NCBI GenBank assembly: GCA_030668045.1
Contig: DAOUUR010000030.1
Location: 1 to 11,779 of the forward strand
Direction: 5' to 3'
DNA from: a bacterium
Lineage (GTDB): Bacteria; Zixibacteria; MSB-5A5; GN15; FEB-12
DNA length: 11,779 bases
In this document: positions 5,664 to 11,779 of the stretch, one piece after another
Layout of the letters: the number at the start of each line of letters is the position of its first letter
Numbering within the stretch: the first letter of the stretch is position 1
Translations under genes and position numbers: made by a program
The notes under the pieces: generated by a model
Told to the model about the DNA's origin: nothing
The model's input: only the letters and a program-made list of their open reading frames with translations
Database searches by the model: none

Positions 5664-5855
5664 ATGAATCACGTAGCGAGTTCTTTTATGTCCCGATTTG
5701 AACGCCTGAAAATCCTTTCTGAATTTTTTGAATTTCTGAAAACTTCCAAGAAGTGGTGGTTAGGCCCAATTCTCGTTTTCTTGTTACTGTTATCGCTGTT
5801 GATTGTCTTTACCGAATCTTCGGCGCTGGCCCCATTCATCTATTCGCTGTTCTAA
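5664..5855 (+). CDS. Small DUF5989-like membrane protein
   Basis: 63 aa from ATG 5664, chosen for AAGG five nt upstream; ATG 5688 gives the more usual length of about 55 aa and is a fair alternative. An amphipathic start (MSRFERLKILSEFFEFLKTS) leads to KKWWLGP, one transmembrane helix (PILVFLLLLSLLIVFT) and the conserved tail SSALAPFIYSLF. From memory this is the DUF5989 pattern: a basic KxWW box, one helix and an APFIYxLF end. In many bacteria such proteins sit next to SGNH hydrolases and carbamoyltransferase genes; here an SGNH hydrolase begins 31 nt downstream. Function unknown; a membrane partner or assembly factor for the hydrolase is an inference. It lies 80 nt after the dockerin-like gene. 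Confidence 0.8.
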   Translation: MNHVASSFMSRFERLKILSEFFEFLKTSKKWWLGPILVFLLLLSLLIVFTESSALAPFIYSLF

Positions 5856-5886
5856 TCGTTCCGATGCGACCAACCGATTCGGCCAG

Positions 5887-6954
5887 ATGAAACCCGCCCA
5901 GAACAGACAACTCTCAACCAGATTCAAACTACTGGCTGCAACGATTACGCTGGTTCTTTTTGCATTGGTTACCGAGTGTGCGCTGCGCCTGATTGATCCC
6001 GACCTGTTTTATCAGAATCAGACCTTTCCACTGAACCGCGACGTTGACTTTCCGGATGTCTATAAAAGAGACACCGATATTTTCTGGCGATTTTACGCCA
6101 ACCAGACGATAGACTCTCGTCGTTTCAGTTACCTGGACTATCGGATCAACTCGCAGGGTCGGCGCGGTCCGGAGACGCCTGAGGATGATGGGAGCTTCCG
6201 CATCCTGGCTCTGGGCAACTCGTGTACTTTTGGTTGGGGCGTCAAGTATGATAATATCTGGACAACGCAACTACAGAGAGTACTTCGGGAACGTTTCCCC
6301 CAAGAGAACATCCAAGTAATCAACGCCGGTATTCCGGGCTATAGCTCGCATCAGGGTAAGCTTTATTTTTCGAGGGAGCTGGTGAGTCTCGACTGCGACA
6401 TGGTGTTGACGATGTTTGGATGGAACGATCAGTTTGCAGCCGGTAGTGGTATCGGCGACGATGAGCAACAGATGTCTGGTCCGATGATTCTCTGCATTCA
6501 GAACGCGTTGGCTAAAACGAAGTTGTATCAACTGTTGCGGAAGGTAGTTCTTGCGGTCTCGGAAAGTCGTTCTGACGTACAACTTGATGATAACAAACGC
6601 CGTCGTCGTGTGCCGCTGGATCGGTTCTCAGATAATCTCAGAGAGATCATTTCAGCCGTGCGCAAGTCTGGTGCGACACCGGTTCTTCTGCTACCGCCGG
6701 TGGCATCGTTGGATGGTTATTTTGAAGGCACCGTTTCTGATTTTCACCAGCGTCATGTGACGTATCAGCAGAAGATGATAAACGTTTCGCAGTACACCGG
6801 CACACCACTGGTCGATCTGCAAACAGCGTTTGATCTCCATACCAATTTGTTTGACAACGCGCAGAGCGACCCGATTCACTTCAACCAACTCGGTCATCAA
6901 GTTGCCGCCGATGCTATCGCCGATACTATCTCAAGCCTCTTGAGAACAAAGTAA
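5887..6954 (+). CDS. Membrane-anchored SGNH/GDSL hydrolase, paralogue 1
   Basis: 355 aa from ATG 5887; the frame is open further upstream, but that part overlaps the DUF5989-like gene and is not family-like. Residues about 13-32 form an N-terminal membrane anchor (FKLLAATITLVLFALVTECA). A linker typical of this subfamily follows (FPDVYKRDTDIFWRFYANQT). The SGNH fold then carries block I LALGNSCTFGWGV (Ser112), block II NAGIPGYSSHQG, block III FGWND (Gly178, Asn180) and block V DPIHFNQLGH (Asp328, His331). The Ser-Asp-His triad is complete, so an esterase or acyl-transfer activity on an exported substrate is likely. Block I reads GNS rather than GDS, shared with both paralogues. No strong ribosome site precedes the start; coupling to the gene before it, 31 nt away, is plausible. 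Confidence 0.85.
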   Translation: MKPAQNRQLSTRFKLLAATITLVLFALVTECALRLIDPDLFYQNQTFPLNRDVDFPDVYKRDTDIFWRFYANQTIDSRRFSYLDYRINSQGRRGPETPEDDGSFRILALGNSCTFGWGVKYDNIWTTQLQRVLRERFPQENIQVINAGIPGYSSHQGKLYFSRELVSLDCDMVLTMFGWNDQFAAGSGIGDDEQQMSGPMILCIQNALAKTKLYQLLRKVVLAVSESRSDVQLDDNKRRRRVPLDRFSDNLREIISAVRKSGATPVLLLPPVASLDGYFEGTVSDFHQRHVTYQQKMINVSQYTGTPLVDLQTAFDLHTNLFDNAQSDPIHFNQLGHQVAADAIADTISSLLRTK

Positions 6955-6957
6955 CTA

Positions 6958-6987
6958 TTGACAAATCGCATTATCTTTGCATATTAC
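6958..6987 (+). promoter_or_regulatory. Possible promoter for hydrolase paralogues 2 and 3
   Basis: TTGACA (6958-6963) begins 3 nt after the stop codon of paralogue 1. TATTAC (6982-6987) follows after 18 nt, or CATATT (6980-6985) after 16. The 258-bp gap 6955-7212 holds no gene I can support, so a separate transcript with a leader of about 215 nt is likely. Confidence 0.4.
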
Positions 6988-7169
6988 ATTTAAGAGTTCG
7001 GTGGATCACCTTGATGATTCCAACACCATGCCTCCACCGCAAAAATATGAATTTATTGTGTGCATCTACGGCTACGCGAGGCCGGGATGCCACCTTGCTT
7101 TTGCAGCAACCTGGAGAACGACATCGTTGAAGTACCCGATGTGATCATTGATCGCACCGGAGGGCAAGG

Positions 7170-7200
7170 GGTGAGATGAAATTCTTACCGATTTCACACC
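7170..7200 (+). promoter_or_regulatory. Hairpin just upstream of the ribosome site of hydrolase paralogue 2
   Basis: GGTG (7170-7173) and TGAAAT (7177-7182) pair with ATTTCA (7191-7196) and CACC (7197-7200), giving a 10-bp stem with a 3-nt bulge and an 8-nt loop. The GAGG ribosome site starts at 7203, directly after the stem. The structure could affect access to it. No known riboswitch was recognised in the leader. Confidence 0.35.
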
Positions 7201-7212
7201 TTGAGGTGATTC

Positions 7213-8388
7213 GTGTCGCAAGCACAACCGCCATTGGCCTTGCGGCTGACTTTATCTGTTGTCGCCCTTGTGCTTTTTGTATGTATCGCCGAGCTGTTAC
7301 TTGGACTGATCGGTGATCGCCTGTATCATGAGGACGCTTTTTTCCCTCATGCCGGCGACATTGATTTCTACGAAGTTTTCCAGAAAGATACCGACCGGTT
7401 CTGGCGATTCACCGCCAATCGCACAACTGAGTCGCGGCTCTATCCGGGCCTGACCTACCAGTACAATTCGGCTGGCATGCGCGGTGATGATTTCAGCGCG
7501 GAGAAGAATGGCTTCCGTGTTGTTCTTCTGGGTAACTCGTGCACTTTCGGATGGGGGGTTCGACAGAAGGAGACGTTCGCCACTCAGCTTTCGACTCTGT
7601 TGAATGCCGGGTCGCCCGACCAGCGATGCGAGGTAATCAATGCCGGGGTGCCGGGCTACACCGCGCATCAGGGAAAGGTGTATCTCCAAAAGGAACTGCT
7701 TGATCTCAAACCCGACGCGGCGGTAGTCATGTTTGGGTGGAATGATCATTGGGCGGCGGTTGGTGGACGTCCCGATTCGCAGCAGGAGATGCCGGCCCAA
7801 CTTCTGCTGGACGTTCAGAATTTCGCGTCACGATTTAACATCTATCGTTTTCTCCGCTGGGCTGTTCGTGGCGTGTCATCGGAAAAAGAGAGCGCATCGT
7901 TTGACTCGGCACGGGGCGTTCGGCGCGTGCCGCCGCAGGAGTTTTTTGAGAACCTGAGATCAATTGTCGACATTGCCCATGACAATGGTATCGAGCCGAT
8001 TCTTGCCATTCCGCCAGTGGCATCAGCCGATGGTTACTTCGGTGGTCAGACCTGCCAGCTACATCAACTTCACAGCAACTACCAGGAGCAAATCCGCCGG
8101 GCCGCTGCCTATACTGGAGCGAGGCTGGTCGATCTTCAGAGCCTCTTTGATGTTCGCACTGATCTTTACGATGATGCTATGGCCGACCCGATCCATTTCA
8201 ACGCTTGTGGCCATCAAGTAGTCGCCGCGGCAATCTCTGAGCAGATCTTTCCATTGGTTCGGCCAAAACGGTTTGTTGATGACGTGAACGGTACTATATT
8301 GAACGCCTATGGCATACCGAACGCAAGCAACGTTACGGCGCGTGGTCTATTCGTTGACAGCGCTGATAATAGTCGTGGCAGCCGTTGA
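7213..8388 (+). CDS. Membrane-anchored SGNH/GDSL hydrolase, paralogue 2, with aberrant C-terminal extension
   Basis: 391 aa from a GTG start with GAGG (7203-7206) 6 nt upstream. Residues about 10-31 are the membrane anchor (RLTLSVVALVLFVCIAELLL). The subfamily linker FYEVFQKDTDRFWRFTANRT is followed by block I LLGNSCTFGWGV (Ser109), block II NAGVPGYTAHQG, block III FGWNDHW (Gly175, Asn177) and block V DPIHFNACGH (Asp325, His328). Family similarity ends at about residue 352 (FPLVRPK), exactly where paralogues 1 and 3 stop. The remaining 39 residues are polar, unlike the family, and the last 80 nt overlap the start of paralogue 3. A frameshift at the AAAA run near 8266-8269 would bring a stop codon within a few residues. 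The enzyme core is intact, so the protein is probably active. Expected at the outer face of the inner membrane. Confidence 0.85.
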   Translation: MSQAQPPLALRLTLSVVALVLFVCIAELLLGLIGDRLYHEDAFFPHAGDIDFYEVFQKDTDRFWRFTANRTTESRLYPGLTYQYNSAGMRGDDFSAEKNGFRVVLLGNSCTFGWGVRQKETFATQLSTLLNAGSPDQRCEVINAGVPGYTAHQGKVYLQKELLDLKPDAAVVMFGWNDHWAAVGGRPDSQQEMPAQLLLDVQNFASRFNIYRFLRWAVRGVSSEKESASFDSARGVRRVPPQEFFENLRSIVDIAHDNGIEPILAIPPVASADGYFGGQTCQLHQLHSNYQEQIRRAAAYTGARLVDLQSLFDVRTDLYDDAMADPIHFNACGHQVVAAAISEQIFPLVRPKRFVDDVNGTILNAYGIPNASNVTARGLFVDSADNSRGSR

Positions 8389-9346
8389 GGCGGTTGTCCG
8401 TCTCGGCGATTTCGATACATATTTTCAAAATCGTTTCTTCACTCTCAATCGAGCACTTGACTATCCCGATGTTTTCCAGAAAGACCGATATCTGTTCTGG
8501 CGTCTGCGTCCGTCGCAAACGATCACCTCGCGTTTCTTCGAGGGCAAGACCTACCGTATCAACTCGCTGGGATTGCGCGGTGACGATGTTGGTCCGCCGG
8601 ATGAGAGACCGCGTCTCCTCGCACTGGGCAATTCGTGTACATTTGGGTGGGGTGTGTCGCACGATGAATCATATATCCGGCAGATTGAAACCAATCTTGC
8701 GGGAGAGTTTGATGTCATAAACGGTGGCGTTCCCGGATACAGTTCGCTTCAGGGGAAACGTTTTTTCCAGAATGAGTTGATTGACCTGCAACCTGACATC
8801 GTTACCATTCTTTTCGCATGGAACGATCACTGGGCGGCGGCGGGAGGAGTTACCGATAAGGATCAACAGTTTCCACCACAGATTATAATTGAAATTCAGA
8901 ACGCGGTCAGCCATCTCCATTCGTATAGGCTACTCAAGAAGTTGTTGCTCTCTCCAATTGAAAGCGACCCCGACTCTCTGTTCAGCCGGAGCAACCCGGT
9001 GTACCGTGTTCACCCCGAGGACTATTTTGCAAATCTGCAAGCGATATGCCACGTCTGCGTTGACAACGGTATCCAACCGATTCTGTTGACATCACCGCTT
9101 CCATCGCTTGACACCTACTTCCCGGTTGGAACGAAGTCAAACATGCACGCCTACCATGAATTCTATAACGAGATGGTGCGACGGCTTGCTGTCGAAGAAC
9201 AGATCGAGCTGGTTGATCTGGCCCAGGCGTTTGACCTGCGCGATGATCTCTTTGACGATGCCTCGCGCGATCCGATTCACTTCAATGCCGAAGGCCACCG
9301 CTTCGCCGGACAACTGATTGCGGATTACCTGCGCGGGGAAAAGTAG
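8309..9346 (+). CDS. Membrane-anchored SGNH/GDSL hydrolase, paralogue 3
   Basis: 345 aa from ATG 8309, the first start after an in-frame stop at 8300-8302; it lacks a clear ribosome site and may depend on coupling to paralogue 2, which it overlaps by 80 nt. The anchor is at about 12-30 (VVYSLTALIIVVAAVEAVV). The linker DYPDVFQKDRYLFWRLRPSQ precedes block I LALGNSCTFGWGV (Ser109), block II NGGVPGYSSLQG, block III FAWNDHW (Ala170, Asn172) and block V DPIHFNAEGH (Asp321, His324). The block III glycine kept in both paralogues is alanine here, which may alter the oxyanion hole or substrate fit; the triad itself is present. Stops at 9344-9346, only 6 nt from the stop of the converging aminotransferase gene, with no terminator between them. 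Confidence 0.85.
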   Translation: MAYRTQATLRRVVYSLTALIIVVAAVEAVVRLGDFDTYFQNRFFTLNRALDYPDVFQKDRYLFWRLRPSQTITSRFFEGKTYRINSLGLRGDDVGPPDERPRLLALGNSCTFGWGVSHDESYIRQIETNLAGEFDVINGGVPGYSSLQGKRFFQNELIDLQPDIVTILFAWNDHWAAAGGVTDKDQQFPPQIIIEIQNAVSHLHSYRLLKKLLLSPIESDPDSLFSRSNPVYRVHPEDYFANLQAICHVCVDNGIQPILLTSPLPSLDTYFPVGTKSNMHAYHEFYNEMVRRLAVEEQIELVDLAQAFDLRDDLFDDASRDPIHFNAEGHRFAGQLIADYLRGEK

Positions 9347-9352
9347 CCGGGG

Positions 9353-10516
9353 TTACGATTGTGAAAAGGTATCCAGCGCATCAATCAGACGGTCGATATC
9401 GCTTTCGTTATTGAATAGATGTACCGATACGCGGATCGACCCCTCCCGCTGTACCAGAATTATCCCTTGTTTCAGAATGTGGCGGTGAAGCTGCTTGAGG
9501 TTATCACATGAGAATGTGAATAGAGAAGAGCGGTGCTTCTCTTCCATGCTGGATGTGATCCGATAGAATGAGCTACCCTTGATGTAGGCGGCCAGCCGGT
9601 CAATAAGCGCGTGGTTGTGTGCACCGATGTTGTCGATCCCGAGGTCAAGAAAAAGTTGCGAGGCTGCTTTCATCCCGAGCAGATTCAAAACGGCGTAGTA
9701 ACCGAGTTCATATTTTGCTGCCGATTCAAAATACGGTAGATCGTATTGGAACAAGTCGGTGAAATTCATCTTCCAGTCAACGCCGAGCCAACTCATAAAC
9801 GGTGGTGTCAGTATCTTCTGCAATTCTTTCGAGAGATAGAAGAACGCACACCCCTGCGGGGCCAGCATCCATTTCTGGCATCCGGATGTAAACAGGTCGA
9901 GTTTCAGGTCGTGCACATCAATTGGTTCGGTGCCCATCCCCTGGATACCGTCAACCACGAAATAGATTCCGTGTTCCCGGCAGATTGCACCAATCTCGGC
10001 CAGATCGTTTTTGTAACCGTCGAAGTACTGTACCCATGAAAGCGCCAGCACTTTTGTACGGTCAGTGATGGCATTGCGGAATTTATCCAGATCAAACTGT
10101 CGGTCGGTTGACTCAACGAACACCAGCTTAAGCTGTCGCGCCTCGGCTGCAGCTCGCCAGCAATAAACGATAGCCGGAAACTCAACATCGGAGACGATCA
10201 CTTCGTCGCCCGGTTCCAGCGGTAACCCGAAAGCTGCGATATTGAGCCCGAACGATGTGCTCGCCCCGATACCGATTTCGCATTCGTCGGCGCCGATCAT
10301 TGAGGCATAGATACCGCGAAGCTCATCTCTGGTAGCAAAAGCGTCGTGGGAATCGTCGCTCTCTGCCGCCAGCCTGATGGCAACATTGTCATCAATCGCC
10401 TGTCTTACCGGTAAGCAAAAAGGTCCGTAGGACCCGCTGTTGAAATAGACGATTTTATCGGTATGCGGAAACAGCTTTCGTACGTCGCTGAATTTCTGGT
10501 GGGTGTTATTGTCCAT
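9353..10516 (-). CDS. Class V PLP-dependent aminotransferase (cysteine desulfurase / isopenicillin-N epimerase-like fold)
   Basis: 387 aa, the normal length for fold-type I class V enzymes. The N-terminus YFNSGSYGPFCLPVRQA matches the 'yfN.gs.gp.p..v' opening. The PLP site is seen in VVDGIQGMG (Asp189, Gln192) and SGCQKWMLAPQGCAFFYL with Schiff-base Lys215. The C-terminal small domain ends with GSIRVSVHLFNNESDIDRLI, the Arg-containing substrate carboxylate region typical of the class. No catalytic loop Cys of a desulfurase is evident, so an aminotransferase, epimerase or lyase role is more likely than sulfur transfer; the substrate is unknown. The ATG has GAGG 7 nt upstream that overlaps the stop of the membrane-protein gene (9-nt gap), so the two are probably translationally coupled. 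Likely cytoplasmic. Confidence 0.9.
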   Translation of the reverse strand: MDNNTHQKFSDVRKLFPHTDKIVYFNSGSYGPFCLPVRQAIDDNVAIRLAAESDDSHDAFATRDELRGIYASMIGADECEIGIGASTSFGLNIAAFGLPLEPGDEVIVSDVEFPAIVYCWRAAAEARQLKLVFVESTDRQFDLDKFRNAITDRTKVLALSWVQYFDGYKNDLAEIGAICREHGIYFVVDGIQGMGTEPIDVHDLKLDLFTSGCQKWMLAPQGCAFFYLSKELQKILTPPFMSWLGVDWKMNFTDLFQYDLPYFESAAKYELGYYAVLNLLGMKAASQLFLDLGIDNIGAHNHALIDRLAAYIKGSSFYRITSSMEEKHRSSLFTFSCDNLKQLHRHILKQGIILVQREGSIRVSVHLFNNESDIDRLIDALDTFSQS

Positions 10517-10525
10517 GGTGCAGCC

Positions 10526-10945
10526 TCACAGCGTGTAAAGGTATCCGATAATACAAAGCGCCCCGCCGAGTTTTACCAGCATTGATAACAGAAAGAACAG
10601 CAGGTACGACAGAGGGAATTTCATTCTGATTGAAAGACCGAGCAATGCTGGCACCATGCCGAGGGTGAACGCAAGCAACGCAACCGCCATGCCGATTCGT
10701 ACTCCGGACAACGGTAGAATCAGGTAGAAGAAACTGTAGGCGAAGGTCGGGATGACACCAAAGAAGAGGTAGTCCATCACAAAACTCACCGAATGCCATG
10801 CCAGGTTTTGTTCTTCGACTAGTTCTTGCGGGAAGTATCGCTCTGGTTTGAGTCGTCGGGCAATCAGGTGAAGCCCGCCGCTGGCCAACGCGATATAGAG
10901 GCCGGAAAGAACCAGGCAGAACAACATCAGTTCAATTGAAATCAT
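10526..10945 (-). CDS. Four-helix integral membrane protein of unknown function
   Basis: 139 aa from ATG 10945, chosen because it overlaps the SDR stop as ATGA, a classic coupling arrangement; an upstream ATG (10954) and a TTG (10972) are in frame but lie inside the SDR gene. Predicted helices are at about 5-27, 53-78, 83-105 and 112-136, separated by a basic loop (ARRLKPERYFPQELVEEQN). No catalytic or transport motif is visible and I do not recognise the family. Position between an SDR and an aminotransferase suggests a role in the same membrane-linked pathway, but that is only context. Confidence 0.75.
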   Translation of the reverse strand: MISIELMLFCLVLSGLYIALASGGLHLIARRLKPERYFPQELVEEQNLAWHSVSFVMDYLFFGVIPTFAYSFFYLILPLSGVRIGMAVALLAFTLGMVPALLGLSIRMKFPLSYLLFFLLSMLVKLGGALCIIGYLYTL

Positions 10946-11779
10946 TGCAACCATCCATTCTCGCGGTACCAACGAAACGTCTCCCGCGCTCCCTGATCAA
11001 ATGAAATCTGCGAAACAAAACCAAAAGCATCACGCGCCTTTGTCGTGGAGACCTCCCAGGAGGCAAGAAGCTCTCCGGCTTTCTCGACGGTCAGCATTGG
11101 GGTAGCGCCGACCATCCGAAAAACAATCTCTGAGCCGAGCGCAATCATCTTGAAAAGTATCGACGGAATATAAACCGGTATGCCACTTTTCCCCGACGCC
11201 CTGCTTAATGTCTTGACCAACTCTTTCATAGAATACGACTGATTCTCCGCCACAAAGCAGGCGATGCCCGATTTTGTTTCATTTGTCAGAGCCAGATTGA
11301 TCGCACGACAGAGATCGTCCACATGCACCAGTTGTATCTTGCGCCGTCCGTTTCCGATATACGGTTTGATATGTTTGTTCACAGTATCAAAAAACGAGAA
11401 GACTTCCTTATCGCCCGGACCATAAATGCCGGGTGGCCTCAGGGAAATGACATTGAAGCGACCGGCAAAAGCCAGCGCCGCCTGTTCCCCCTTGAGTTTG
11501 GAGCGTCCGTAGGTCGTTATCGGGCGCGGCGGATCATCCTCGGTGACCGGCTTCCCCGCACTCGACGGTCCGGCTGCAGCCAGCGACGAAATATAAATCA
11601 CCTTCTTCACATTTGGATTGTGCTGCGCGATAGTATCAAAGAGCGACTTCGTTCCCAGCTCGTTGACATCGTAAAAAGTCCGGGGATGTTTCGCTTTGAC
11701 GACACCGGCGTTATGAACGATGTAATCGACTGCGGTCACCATCGTCGGAAGAGTGTCGGGACGGGTGATGTCACCGTAC
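10942..11779 (-). CDS. Extended SDR / NAD(P)-dependent epimerase-dehydratase family protein, 5' end outside the window
   Basis: The frame is open to the window end. Residues upstream of the first in-window ATG (11742) already fit the family (GDITRPDTLPTMVTAVDYIV, the 'GD..d...l...l...D.ViH.A' segment), so the start lies beyond 11779. Visible features counted from ATG 11742: VIYISSLAAAGPS (active-site Ser about 52-53), the catalytic YGRSK (Tyr78, Lys82), SLRPPGIYGPGD, QLVHVDDLCRAI (ligand and domain interface) and a C-terminal substrate-binding half ending RWYRENGWLQ. The Rossmann GxxGxxG is off the window. Such proteins reduce, epimerise or dehydrate nucleotide sugars, sterol-like alcohols or aldehydes; the substrate is not readable. 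The stop overlaps the next gene's start by 4 nt, making it the upstream gene of a three-gene operon. Confidence 0.9.
   Translation of the reverse strand, partial: YGDITRPDTLPTMVTAVDYIVHNAGVVKAKHPRTFYDVNELGTKSLFDTIAQHNPNVKKVIYISSLAAAGPSSAGKPVTEDDPPRPITTYGRSKLKGEQAALAFAGRFNVISLRPPGIYGPGDKEVFSFFDTVNKHIKPYIGNGRRKIQLVHVDDLCRAINLALTNETKSGIACFVAENQSYSMKELVKTLSRASGKSGIPVYIPSILFKMIALGSEIVFRMVGATPMLTVEKAGELLASWEVSTTKARDAFGFVSQISFDQGARETFRWYRENGWLQ

Noticed and set aside
7176-7313. Plus-strand mini-ORF MKFLPISHLEV... preceding hydrolase 2
   Set aside because: It runs out of frame deep into hydrolase 2 and shows no conserved features; the GTG at 7213 with GAGG explains the region.
10506-10799. 97-codon minus-strand frame
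   Set aside because: It overlaps the four-helix membrane protein and the aminotransferase start in another frame; not protein-like.

Overview
The window reads as a chromosomal segment (or contig end) of a Gram-negative bacterium with roughly 50% GC. The outer-membrane TonB-dependent receptor requires an outer membrane. The secreted protein with a PPC domain and a doubled dockerin-like C-terminus ('GNANGD...NISDIT.LV.YLFG') is of a kind I associate with FCB-group candidate phyla such as Zixibacteria. That placement is an inference from protein style, not from a marker gene.

Positions 1-471 hold no intact gene. They contain a perfect 120-bp palindrome at the window edge, an 85-bp relic of the 3' end of a crotonase (enoyl-CoA hydratase family) gene, two long hairpins of REP type and a dispersed repeat. 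Positions 472-3370 are a minus-strand metal-uptake unit: a promoter with an overlapping Fur-like operator, a small His-rich exported protein, and a 792-aa TonB-dependent receptor. Positions 3371-4300 are a second scrap yard: an orphan Shine-Dalgarno with a 13-codon ORF, GC-rich hairpins, a second and longer crotonase 3' fragment, and the N-terminal part of a RAYT-type (REP-associated) HUH transposase with a REP-like palindrome just upstream. The two crotonase ends are direct repeats (82 of 85 identical) that bracket the receptor unit.

Positions 4474-9346 run on the plus strand: a promoter, a secreted repeat/PPC/dockerin-like protein, a small DUF5989-like membrane protein, and three tandem, diverged, membrane-anchored SGNH/GDSL hydrolases. 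The second hydrolase has a foreign tail that overlaps the third gene by 80 nt, which looks like a lost stop codon or a frameshift. The three hydrolases probably act on an envelope or exported glycan or ester at the outer face of the inner membrane; the substrate cannot be read from the sequence.

Positions 9353-11779 are a tightly coupled minus-strand operon that converges on the hydrolases with only 6 nt between stop codons: an extended SDR (5' end outside the window), a four-helix membrane protein (ATGA overlap) and a class V PLP-dependent aminotransferase. No tRNA, rRNA, CRISPR array, integrase or complete insertion sequence was seen.
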